Shown here: one piece after another, positions 45,501-55,915 of the stretch
Layout of the letters: each line of letters begins with the position of its first letter
How positions within the stretch are numbered: the stretch's first letter is position 1
Source of the DNA: Siphonodentalium dalli
Lineage: Eukaryota; Mollusca; Scaphopoda; Gadilida; Siphonodentaliidae
Reading direction: 5' to 3'
DNA: 64,000 nucleotides
Assembly: GCA_032622095.1 (NCBI GenBank)
Contig: CP136066.1
Span: forward strand, 6,161,784 to 6,225,783
The notes under the pieces: model-generated
Told to the model about the DNA's origin: nothing
What the model saw: only the letters and a program-made list of their open reading frames with translations
Databases searched by the model: none
Made by a program: the position numbers and the translations under genes

Positions 45501-46935
45501 TATATAGCTATAGAGCGTCCGTCCATTTGATATAGCTATATTGCCTCCGCCCATTTGATACAGCCATAGTGCATCCGTCCATTTGATATAGCCATAGTGC
45601 CTCCGTCCAATTGATATAGCTATAGTGCGTCCGTTCAATTGATATAGCTATAGAGCGTCTGTCCATTTGATAATGCTATAGTGCGTCTGTCCATTTGGTA
45701 TATCTATAGTGCGCACGTCCATTTGAAATAGCTGTGATGCGTCCGTCCATTTGATATAGCTATAATGCGTCCGTCCTTTTGATATAGCTGTAGTGCTCCG
45801 TCCATTTAATATAGCTATAGTGCCTCCGCCAATTTGTTATAGCTATAGTGCGTCCGTCCACTTGGTATAACTATAGTGCCTCCGTCCATTTGATATAGCT
45901 ATAGTGCGTCCGTACATTTGATATAGATGTAGTGCATCTGTCCATTTGATATAGCTATAGTGCCTCCGCCCATTTGATATAGCTATATTGCCTCCGTCTA
46001 ATTGATATAGCTATAGTGCGTCCGTTCAATTGATATAGCTATAGAGCGTCCGTCCATTTGATAAAGCTATAGATCGTCCGTCCATTTGATAAAGCTATAG
46101 AGCGTCCGTCCAATTGATATAGCTATAGTGCCTCCGTCCAATTGATATAGCTATAGTGCGTCTGTTCAATTGATATAGCTATAGAGCGTCCGTCCATTTG
46201 ATAAAGCTATAGTGCGTCTGTCCATTTGGTATATCTATAGTGCGTACGTCCATTTGAAATAGCTATAATGCGTCCGTCCATTTGATATAGCTATAATGCG
46301 TCCGTCCATTTGATATAGCTGTAGTGCACCGTCCATTTAATATAGCTATAGTGCCTCCGCCCATTTGTTATAGCTATAGTGCGTCCGTCCACTTGGTATA
46401 ACTATAGTGCCTCCGTCCATTTGATATAGCTATAGTGCGTCCGTCCATTTGATATAGATATAGTGCATCTGTCCATTTGATATAGCTATGGTGCCTCCGT
46501 CCATTTGATAGATCTATAGTGCCTCCGTCCTTTTTATATAACTATATTGCCTCCGTCCATTTGATATAACGATAGTGCGTCCGTCCATTTGATATAGCTA
46601 TAGTGCGTCCGTCCATTTGATAGCGCCATAATACATCCGTCCATTTGATATACCTATAGTGCGTCCGTCCATTTGATATAGCTATAGTGCCTGCGCCCAT
46701 TTGATATAAATATTGTGCATCCGTCCATTTGATATAACTATAGTGCGTCCGTCCATTTGATATAGCTATAGTGCGTCCGTCCATTTGATAGAGCTATATT
46801 ACCTCCGTCCATTTGATATAACTATAGTGCGTCCGTCCATTTGATGTAGCTATAGTGCGTCCATCCATTTGATAGAGCTATAGTACCTCCGTCCATTTGA
46901 TATAGCTATAGTGCCTCCGCCCGTTTGATACATTG
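42545..46935. repeat. 28-bp satellite II, about 157 copies with higher-order repeats
   Basis: Unit GATATAGCTATAGTGCCTCC-GTCCATTT. Variant units recur in the same order: a marker pair (GGTATATCTATAGTGCGTAC, then GAAATAGCTATAATGC) is found at about 43,755, 44,288, 45,695 and 46,227. Spacings are about 532 bp (19 units) within each pair and about 1,940 bp between pairs. Thus whole blocks were copied. A single base-deleted unit (GTGCTCCGTCC) is part of the block and repeats with it. Short minus-strand ORFs over the array are artefacts. Confidence 0.92.
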
Positions 46936-48015
46936 TATATCATTACCTACTGTGGCATGGGCGTAACCTGTAGCTGGGTTCGATAAGTTCGACGAATCCG
47001 CGCGCTCCCTGGGAAGGACTATATATACTATATTTTCCGACCATGCCTTGTCTATAATATGCACGTTCTCGCTTATGACATGACCATGGTGTTACCAAAA
47101 TTACATTAATGTCGGCCATATTCAAAACAATTAGCAATTAGTAATACCGATTGTATATAGCGCTTAACAAATTTCATGATCTAAGACGCTTTTACACTAT
47201 TATCCCAGTCATCTCTACAAGCTAACCAATGAACCGGCTGCATCCATGAATTATACGTTGTACCCACATGCTCTGCTCCAATGTGATCAGAACATTATCT
47301 TATACTCACCAGTATGACACGTTGACTGGTACTCGTTTAATACATGAGTGGTGCGAAGTCGACACAGTACCAGCGACCTTGCACATCGCTCAAATCGGCC
47401 AAGCCAATGTTGTCTGAAAACCCACACAAGTGACATATTATCGATTTTAAGAATAGTCAAACAAAATATTCAAGTCCGAAGCAGTTGGAGTCCACTCTTA
47501 TGACGCTTAGAATTAGTAGGGGGTCGCGCTATTTCAAATATTATGTTTGGTTGTCGAACTGAAGAATCGGCAGGCGTCCAGTAACCTTCGTACGGAACTA
47601 TTGGAAAAACTATCTAAATTCGAAGCAGTTGGGGGTCAACTCTTAGGAAGCTTACGTACGCTCAGTAGGGAATCGCGATATTTTAAATATTTGTTTGTTT
47701 CTCGAACTGAAAACTCGGCAGGCGTCTAACCACCCGTGCAGTGATTCGATTATATTTACATTATTAATTGCACCTCTATATACGTATATTTACGCCCCAG
47801 GGTCCAAACGAAGCTATATCTAAATCGAATCGGGGTAAAGTTCTAACGATCATCCAAGTCAAATGAGAAAATATCATTTAAATAAAAAATATTAACATCC
47901 AGAATGTATTTCCAAATGTCTTCAGGTGGGTGAAAACCAAATTACGTATACGCTATAATGTAGCTCCATTTTGATTATAATCGAATTTCCAACCCTAGTT
48001 GTGAGAGGGGAGGAG
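46936..48015. other. No gene; one ~145-bp tandem duplication at 47,470-47,722
   Basis: The two copies share GAAGCAGTTGG, TCGAACTGAA and CTCGGCAGGCGTC. The plus frame 47,547-47,729 spans the second copy without coding features. The rest appears unique. Confidence 0.5.
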
Positions 48016-48135
48016 GCGAACCGAATGTTTCACTCATTGACGCCCCAGTCGGACATTCCAATACAAGGGTGTGGGGCGAACCGAATGTTTCACTCATTGG
48101 AGCCCCAGTCGGACATTCCAACACAAGGGTGTGGG
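48016..48135. repeat. 60-bp direct duplication
   Basis: Two copies of GCGAACCGAATGTTTCACTC-ATTG with CCCCAGTCGGACATTCCAA and ACAAGGGTGTGGGG, differing at a few positions. Confidence 0.85.
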
Positions 48136-48869
48136 GTATTAGTAACACAAATTGAATCCAAATCGGGAATGGGCTAATCGAAAAATCATATATATTCGTG
48201 TACATGTAATATGTAATTTAAATCTTGGCGCTCATATAAGTCATCATATCGAGTTATGGATACATTTTTTTACACGGATTGCAATGCCATAATCTCCTGT
48301 CGTTCAGCAGTCAACGAACAGTTGTAGAGTGAACCAGCCGAGTCAACGCCGCTTCGTTAATTAAGTTCAAGTGTTTGGATTTGTTTTAGATCAGACGTGA
48401 GTGTGTGAAACATTTATTGAATTATATTTAAAGTACTGTCCATACAGCTAGTTATTTTTCCAAGTGAAATCATATCTTGCACAGGGATGTGTTTTGTTAG
48501 AGATGTAGCAGCTGGTTGTATATTTCCTTCAACGAAGAAGTAATTTTAAATCAATAATATGACTTGGAATTGGACTGTGCATTACATGTATGCTATATAC
48601 TGTAGACTGTGCTATATGACAATTTTCGAAGCAACAGATATGATATGTTGGGTGTAACCACGAAAAATTACTTTGGAGATGAAATTTGTATAAAATGTTG
48701 AGTTTTCGGTCACTTCGCTGGCACTCTGCCAAATTCATGTTCCATTGCTTTCTGTTAAAAGTTAGAGATACAACATTGTACAGCACGGAACTTTATTTAT
48801 TAGTCACGTGGTACAGAATAAACAGATCCGCTTGTTCATAGTGGAGGTAGAACAATATACCACTGTTAA

Positions 48870-49252
48870 CCCTTTATCCAACAGAACGGCCCTGTGCCAA
48901 TGCATTCTCTTATATATGCGAGTCGACCATAGGTCGCCTCGCATATATAAGAGAATGCATTGGTTTAACACATTAAAAATTATAAAATTGTTAAAGAATG
49001 TAAGAAAAAATGGTAAAAAGTGTTAAAAAAAAGTTATTTTTTAGGCCAATGCATTCTCTTATATATGAGAGGCGACGTATGGTCGACTCGCATATATAAG
49101 ATAATGCATTGGCACAGGGCATAACTGTAACTATCACAATGTGGTCAAGGAGCCGGTTCCAATGATATCCATATTTGTATGGTTCTATTGAGACAGACCG
49201 AAGATATTTTAGGCTCTTGAAGCTTTATTTGGCCGGTTTGTTGGGTAAAGGG
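48870..49252. mobile_element. piggyBac-like MITE, 383 bp, perfect TTAA duplication
   Basis: CCCTTTATCCAACAGAACGG at the left and GGTTTGTTGGGTAAAGGG at the right, flanked by TTAA at 48,866-48,869 and 49,253-49,256. Internal inverted palindromes (48,895-48,965 and 49,044-49,115) as in the 36-kb copy. It lacks the left subterminal 100 bp of that copy. Confidence 0.8.
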
Positions 49253-49645
49253 TTAAAAAATTGAGATTTTGGGATGGAACATATTGCTATAGACTTTCAT
49301 TGAAATTTGGTATTATGTTAGACACGATATCTGGTGATTTTCTGACAGGAAGTTTGAAAGATACCAATGTCTCACGTTCCTGCCAAAATGGAGATAGAAC
49401 AGTTTAGTTTTGTCGCGACGATCAGTTGAATTCTTATCATTCCATTGTTGAAATGTTTAATTCATATATGTTGCAACATAATATAGATAGAGGAAATATT
49501 ATATAGTAATTGCGTTAGTGGGGCCAGTATATTAATTGCGTTAGATGGGCAGTATATTTATTGGTCAGGTGGAGTAGAGCAGTATATTAATTGAGTTAAT
49601 TGGTGATATTACATTAGTTAACGTATCTTGTTTCCACATGTGCAG

Positions 49646-49851
49646 ATAAGTTGTGTCAACAAGCAGAGAACAGGTATCGCGGGCTAACCCACGTTGGGTC
49701 CGAAGAAAAGACTGAATCTCACAGAACATTCAACACAGTTGACAGTTCAACAACAACAACAACGACAACAACAATTAACTATAGGCGAATACATGTACCC
49801 ATTACAGAAAAGAAAAGAGCGTTCCTTGTCAGTTTAATCAATATATGGTAG
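49646..49851 (+). CDS. Possible terminal exon with Thr-rich stretch
   Basis: Acceptor TTTCCACATGTGCAG, phase 1 (the first codon completes to Asp if joined to a G). The frame encodes KLCQQAENRYRGLTHVGSEE, a run of eight threonines and IHVPITEKKRAFLVSL, then TAG, with AATAAA immediately after (49,852). Same acceptor phase as the lectin exons, so it could end a paralogous gene, but no upstream exon is identified and no domain is recognised. Confidence 0.35.
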
Positions 49852-49859
49852 AATAAAGA

Positions 49860-50900
49860 GCGTTTTATTCAATTCTTCGTGGTGACAGCATTCTCCATAC
49901 GTTGTCTTACGTCTTTAGAGACCTTTCGCAAAATCACTATTACGATTACGGATAGGATATATTGTCCCATGGTAAAGTAGACACCATCACAATTTGCCTA
50001 CGATTGTTAATTGGTGAGACAACATATGCTCACTATATTCAGTTACCCTAGAACTCTATAAACTGCGTAAAGATTGATTTTTGGCCGTATACTGGCAGGG
50101 TATTGTCCTTATGTTTAATCGTATTCCTGATTTTGCTCAAGGTCTCTAATATAACTATACACCTCATACCTAAGGCTTCTTTTCTCATGTTAATGTAATG
50201 TTTGTATTTTGATTTGTATGTGAGATGCAGTGCGTGAAATATGCAGCATATGATGCGAAAGAAGATAAAACAAAAGTGAAATTAAATGCACGCACGAGGA
50301 AAGTACATGACACAGAATACACGTTAACATTGTAATTTAGCACACACCATATACAAAACAATTTACGAGTTGGTGGGTCTATATATACAAATCCAAGTGA
50401 ATTGATGCATAACAGCTTCGTAGATACTCATACCGATAACCTTTCAATCAGGAAATGGTTGTTGTGGTTCGATCGAATGAGCGTGCCCCACAAGAGGAGT
50501 GCGTTCGAGTCGGAGCTAGGTTCCACCCTGTTGGGTGGAGTGATCGGAGGAACGATAGAGAGGGGTGACATTTTTGTTTGCCGTTTAGTTGAAACTAGTA
50601 TATATTATATATATGGAGAAAAAAATTTGAAGAGCTCTTTTTGTTTTACTGAGAGAAAATTAACTTTCTAAGTCTCTATGTCGAAAATTTTAAGTTGATA
50701 AATAGAGCCTTTTTCAAAAAGAAACTACGAACTACGCTTCTGGGACAGGTATATCGGGACTCGGTTTGTACTCTGAAATAACAAAAGATTGTCCCTGTTT
50801 GTTTCATGTGTAGCATAAGGCAATATTAATGAATCAGCAGTTCAATAAGACGTGATGAAATGTACGACCGTCTTTCATACGGATATTTTGTTGAGTGTGA
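49860..50900. other. No recognisable gene
   Basis: The open frame at 50,402-50,671 has no features of a known family. Otherwise AT-rich unique sequence. Confidence 0.45.
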
Positions 50901-50914
50901 AGCGAGTGTGTACA

Positions 50915-52795
50915 TCTATATCTATATATTTGCGAATGCCTGTATGTCTGTCTGTCTGTGTTCTATAGAAATTCACAGGGGACGACCTAGATGGCACAAA
51001 AGGGGTGTAATAGGGGTAAATTTTTACGAGAAAGAGATTGGCGAGGGTTAGAATTTTCTAAAGTGACGCCGTTGTTGCCAGGGGCAGAAAAGGGGAGTGG
51101 GCAGAAACAAAATTGCCGATTGCCACCAAACTTATATATATAGTCACCCCCATAATATGAGGAATCTAATGGTGTGGTTTAAATATGTCAAATGTTGCGC
51201 CGTTCGCGTCAAGGATGCCCGGAAGGGGAGAGGGGCACCAACATTTATCAAAATAATTTTAGCGCCGAATTCCACCAAATTGATGCACATTCTTCTCCAT
51301 GATACAAGGAATCTCATTGTGTGATTTAAAGACGCCAAATTGGTGTCGTTGGGATGAGAGATTGGTTTAGTCGCCGATTGCCACGAATCTTATACAAATT
51401 CATCCCCATGGTATGAGGTGTCTAATGGCGTGGCTTAAAGCTGTCAAAAGTGGCGTCATTCAAGTCAGGAGTGCACTGAAAGGGAGAGGGGCACCAAAAT
51501 TGATACACAATTTTTTTTAGCGCCAATTTCCACCAATTTTATATACATTATTTTCCATGATATGAGGAATCTAATCGTGTGATTTTAAAGACGTCATATT
51601 GGTGCTGCTTTGGTGAGGGATGGGGTGGGGTGGGGTGGGCACTAAATTTGATAAAAAATTGTTTAGTCGCGGATTAGCACCAAACTTACAAATAATAATC
51701 TCCATGATATCAGGAGTCTAATTGTGTGGTTTAAAGATGTCAAAAGTGGGGCTATTCGAGTCATGGGTGCCTGGTGGGTGAGAGGGACACAAACATTGAT
51801 AAACAATATGTTTAGCGCCGATTTCCACTGATTGATACATATTCTTCTCCTTAATCTAATCGCGTGGTTTAAATGCGCCAAATTGGTGCCTGTTTGGGTG
51901 AGATATATACAATGGTGGCCATAAATTTGATACGAATTTGTATACTCATAATTATGTCAAAAGTGGCGCCGCTTGAGTCCGAAATAGGGACGGGAGGGTC
52001 ACCAAAAACTAAAAATATGTTTAGTGCCAATTGCCATCAAACTCATGCACGTTCTTCTCAAATGATACAATGAATCAGATATTTGCGTATATCTGTCTGC
52101 GTTCAATATATAACTTTAAGGGTACAATCGAGATGGCACCAAGGCTGTCTAACAGGGATAACTTTTACGAGTAAGATAATGGTGCGGGTTAAAATTTTCT
52201 AAAGTGACGTTGTCGGTGTCAGGGGACGGGCTATTTTTAACACAGATTTCGATTTAAAATTGATATAGTATTCTTCTCCGTGATACGAGGAATTTAAACT
52301 TGTGATTTAAAGACACGAAATTGGTGCCGTTTGGATGAGAGATGGGGGAGGGGGTATTAACTATGATAAGAATTTGTTTAGTTGCTGATTACAACCAAAC
52401 TGATACATAATCATCTCCATTATATAATGCATGCATGCGTCTAATAGACGTGGTTTAAATATGACAAACGTGGCGCGGTTCAAGTCATACATGAGAGGAG
52501 TTGCACCAAAGTTGATACAAATATATTTAGCACTGATTCCACCAAATGTATGCACGTTCTTCTCTAATGTTATGATGAATTCAATCACATTTGGGGTCAT
52601 TTGCACTAGCATTTATAAGATTGTTCAATTCGCCGATATCCAACAAAGTTATATATAGTCATCTCCCAGGTCATCTCCATGTCGTTCTAAGGAGTTTTTG
52701 GCGTTCCAATTTCACAATCTCGACAAATGGTGACCGAATTGAGTCACTTAAACAATTATATCTTCTCAACTGTCGTATTTATATGGGGATATAAA
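50915..52795 (+). mobile_element. Helitron/pearl-like array: two head-plus-repeat blocks
   Basis: A head containing TCTGTCTGTGTTCTATA, GACCTAGATGGCAC and TTTTACGAGAAAGA (50,915-51,080) is followed by about six degenerate ~165-bp units with GCGCCGATTTCCACCAA, TTATCTCCATGATATGAGG, TCTAATCGTGTGG and GTTGGTGCCGTTTGG-like parts. A second head occurs at 52,060-52,210, followed by about three more units. Layout and motifs match 15.5-16.2 and 59.4-59.7 kb. Short ORFs here are repeat artefacts. Confidence 0.65.
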
Positions 52796-52799
52796 TCAG

Positions 52800-53505
52800 G
52801 ATATTCCTATAATGATCTAGCAACACAGATACATAGAAGAAATCATTAAAAATATAGTTATATCAATCTATTTAAGAGATACATATATTCATTCAAACTG
52901 AGGGACCTTGAATTGTCAGAGGATTGCATATTAGAATGGCGCATGCATATATTATAACACGATTGAGTCTGTACCATTCAATACAGTTTCCACAAACAAG
53001 TTACAACTGCCAAGAGATATTGAAATGTAGACCAGGCCTGTTCAAAAATAATGGTCACAGTGTGCAGTCAAATATGGTTATTTTTGAGATAAAGGAAAAC
53101 ACAGTCCGTAGCACATGACTTTTCAGGATGATACAATATTGACATATGACAAGGGTAGAACAGACTCATTGCCTAACATAAACAACTAAAAATATCGCTG
53201 TATCGGGCACATGTAGCTGCTATACTGCATAACATCAATTATTTTAAACTGAAAATGATTAGCTAGTATATAGCACCAGAAATGAGGAGCACCTGGACAT
53301 ATCTTTAAAACAGCTGTATCTTCATGAAGATATGATAAACTAGATTGATTGATTGATTGATACATCTATATGTGAAACACAATTGTCGTCTTTTATTTTT
53401 TCGAACTAATGTGTTTATGGTGTTCATGTTTCATGCTATAACGTCTGAAGTATACGCAGTTGTAAATAAATAAATACTTCTTTATTGGTGGGACGGATTA
53501 AACTA
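52800..53505. other. No recognisable gene
   Basis: AT-rich; a GATT microsatellite at 53,344-53,362 is the only feature. Confidence 0.5.
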
Positions 53506-53509
53506 CTTA

Positions 53510-53669
53510 TATTCCATGTGTAAGAATCATGTTTTGTGATACCATTTGGATATACAATTTATGAGAATACGTGTAACACTTTGAGAGCAAGAGTATCTAT
53601 ATTCCCACCAAATATCCACAGAGGGTTTCATATCACTTTAACCTGGGCAACGCCGGGTAACCATGCTAG
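53510..53669 (+). mobile_element. Helitron 3' end with hairpin and CTAG
   Basis: Ends CCTGGGCAACGCCGGGTAAC then CATGCTAG, followed by T. Stem CCTGG/CCGGG sits 8 bases before CTAG. About 110 bp match the inverted copy at 18,478-18,600. The 5' end is not identified. Confidence 0.7.
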
Positions 53670-53877
53670 TACTTAATATAATTAACATCAGATCACCAGA
53701 TATCCCGGTTGGGGCATTTAGCACGGGTTTACTCAGAAGACAGCAGATTGAAATGGTGCGCCAATATATGAGAGATTGGTAGAGACCAGGAGTCGGAACG
53801 TCATGTCGATAGAGTCGGAACTAAATCGCAATAGAATAAAATCAACAAAACCGTTTAGCCCCAGTGAATACATACTG

Positions 53878-54122
53878 TAGCGACACATGACACACTGTAT
53901 GTACCCGTTCGGTGGGCGAACAACGAACATATACCTGTTATAATTATACCTGTTCGATAGTCTAAAACATTCCCATATTCTTCGTATTCTGTCGCCGCCC
54001 ACGCCTCGCGCTAAAACATTCCAAGCGACTAGCTTCTGATTGGTCCCGTCTGGGACCGTATCGGGACATAACGTGTCTGTTATAATACGTGTTGTGACGA
54101 CACATGACACATTGTATGTCAC
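53878..54122. repeat. 22-bp direct repeats 218 bp apart, upstream of the PAN exon
   Basis: CGACACATGACACACTGTAT and CGACACATGACACATTGTAT bracket a GC-richer stretch. Could be a small insertion with a long duplication or promoter sequence. Confidence 0.45.
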
Positions 54123-54397
54123 AGCTCAGTGCGAAGATGTGCTCCATTCCATAAGGATGAGGACCTGTTAGCCGTGTCGTTTAATGTACTAAATTTTGCT
54201 TTCATCTTGGTTTATTTAAACCTTGACGTTTCAATGAATGCATACGTTTGAACATGCAGCATCAACTCTTGAAGATCACGTTTCTGAACAATTGGCCGTA
54301 AACATCCATGTGGAAATTCGCCAAATGTGTATGTCTTGATGGACTTATGTCTTAACTTACATTTCGTGTTGAATAATTATCGAGGTGCCCTACCACG

Positions 54398-54686
54398 ATG
54401 AATGAATTGAAAGTTTTAAAGATAATTTGCGCAGCTGCGTTGATGTTTGAGACCATTATATTCGTGACAGCCGCCAAAAAGACTTACGAGAATTCTGTCG
54501 TGGTAAAATGGATATCTGTCTTAACAGCGGAGCCGGAGATAACCTCTCCGAGCCGCAGTGTTGTTGAATGTGGCGCCATATGTACACATAAACCAGACTG
54601 TATCTCCTTCTCGTACAGTGACGGCGCCTGTCGCACTTCATCTGGTCTAGTGCAGAAAGAGCAAGCGGATATCTATGTCGACACAG
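54398..54686 (+). CDS. First exon of a secreted PAN-domain protein, probably a PAN/C-type lectin gene
   Basis: The ATG at 54,398 (context CCACGATGA) starts a signal peptide of about 26 residues, MNELKVLKIICAAALMFETI and so on to FVTA. The mature part contains SVVECGAICTHKPDCISFSY then DGACRTSSG, the cysteine pattern of a PAN/apple-like domain. The exon ends at ACACAG/GTGAGA in phase 1. The next exon of such a gene would begin in phase 1, exactly like 16,404 and 49,646, and phase-1 PAN then lectin exons are a common shuffled layout in molluscs. No lectin exon is found in the remaining 9 kb; it may lie beyond the window. Confidence 0.7.
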
Positions 54687-55014
54687 GTGAGATATTAAAT
54701 AACTTAATGAGAACAAGACAAGAAAAACAATGTCAGAAATGGTAACGCACTCAAGATCATATATTATATACCCATGATTGTAATTATATAACACAAAGTT
54801 ATTGGTTTCAAATTATTACAACAACTATATACGGCTTATCACTGAAGGTTTCTCGTGCATCTCAACAAAATTCCCAACTAAATCTTTTATCGGACTCCGT
54901 GTCGCAGTTCGAATTTTAATCCGTCCCAAAAATTCCCATTTCAATAAATAAAACGCCCATGGCCCATGTATACCAAGAATCAGCAAAACATACGCGGAGC
55001 GCGAAATAAGAATA

Positions 55015-55115
55015 CAGGGACGCGGCTACATGGTCTCTGTTTCCGGTGTGCACCTTGAACTTTCCAATTCCACACCACCGGACAAAACACCTAAGCTCGC
55101 GAAATTACATTCCAG
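55015..55115. repeat. Dispersed repeat, also at 57,720-57,815
   Basis: Both contain ACGCGGCTANATGGTC, TGTCCACCTTGAA-like and GCGNAATTANATT parts. The second copy sits inside the CACTA-like element. Confidence 0.45.
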
Positions 55116-55278
55116 TCTATTTTTGCAATCCTCGCCCTCGTTGAATCGGCTGACTGATCTCAGAATCGTATATACACAATCTCCATATTGCCCACGGACT
55201 ACTTGGTACTTTGATATCCCGCGGGTTGGCGGAGTCGAACGTAGTATATTTAGGCCAGAAGACTGGAAACTCCCAATA

Positions 55279-55882
55279 CACTCTTAAAACGACTGTGTGG
55301 TAGAACCACACAGTTACCACACAGTTTGTGTAGCCACTTGATCGAGCACAACTTTGTGTGGTGAATTGTGTGGCAAATTACCACACATCTGTTGTGTGGC
55401 GGTGGCGAACAAACTGTGTGGATCGACCGAACAACTTGTTCTTTGTAGGCACACATTAAATGTGTGCTAAGTTATGTGTGGATGCATATAAACAGTTTAT
55501 GTGTGGTTACTGACCTACAAAGTTGTGTAGTTGACACACACACAGATGTTTGGGTCCAGCACATGTAATTGTTCGTTGAATGGACACAAATATGTTTGCA
55601 CTAAGGAAACAATAATGTTCACCGCTACCACACTAGTTTGTATTGTTCTTGTACACAATGCTGTTGGGCGAGACTACACATATGTGTTAATCGCATGTGT
55701 ACAGATGTGTGTGGTCGATCCAAACAATAGTGTTCACCGCCACCACACTAGTTTGTATTGTTCTTGTACGCAATGCTGTTGGGCGAGACAACACATATGT
55801 GTTCATTACCTGTGTACAAATTTGTGTGGTCGATCCAAACAATAGGCTGCTAAACCTGCAAAAAACAAATCATATTCAGTAA

Positions 55883-55915
<33 letters not shown>

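Noticed and set aside
42545-46935. Several minus ORFs reading MDGRTIAISNGR-type repeats
   Set aside because: 28-bp units translate in a rolling frame; the ORFs stop wherever a variant unit occurs.
42545-46935. CRISPR array
   Set aside because: No unique spacers: repeats are contiguous, in a eukaryotic context.
53733-54147. Minus ORFs upstream of the PAN exon
   Set aside because: No domain; they overlap a 22-bp direct repeat and probable promoter of the plus-strand gene.
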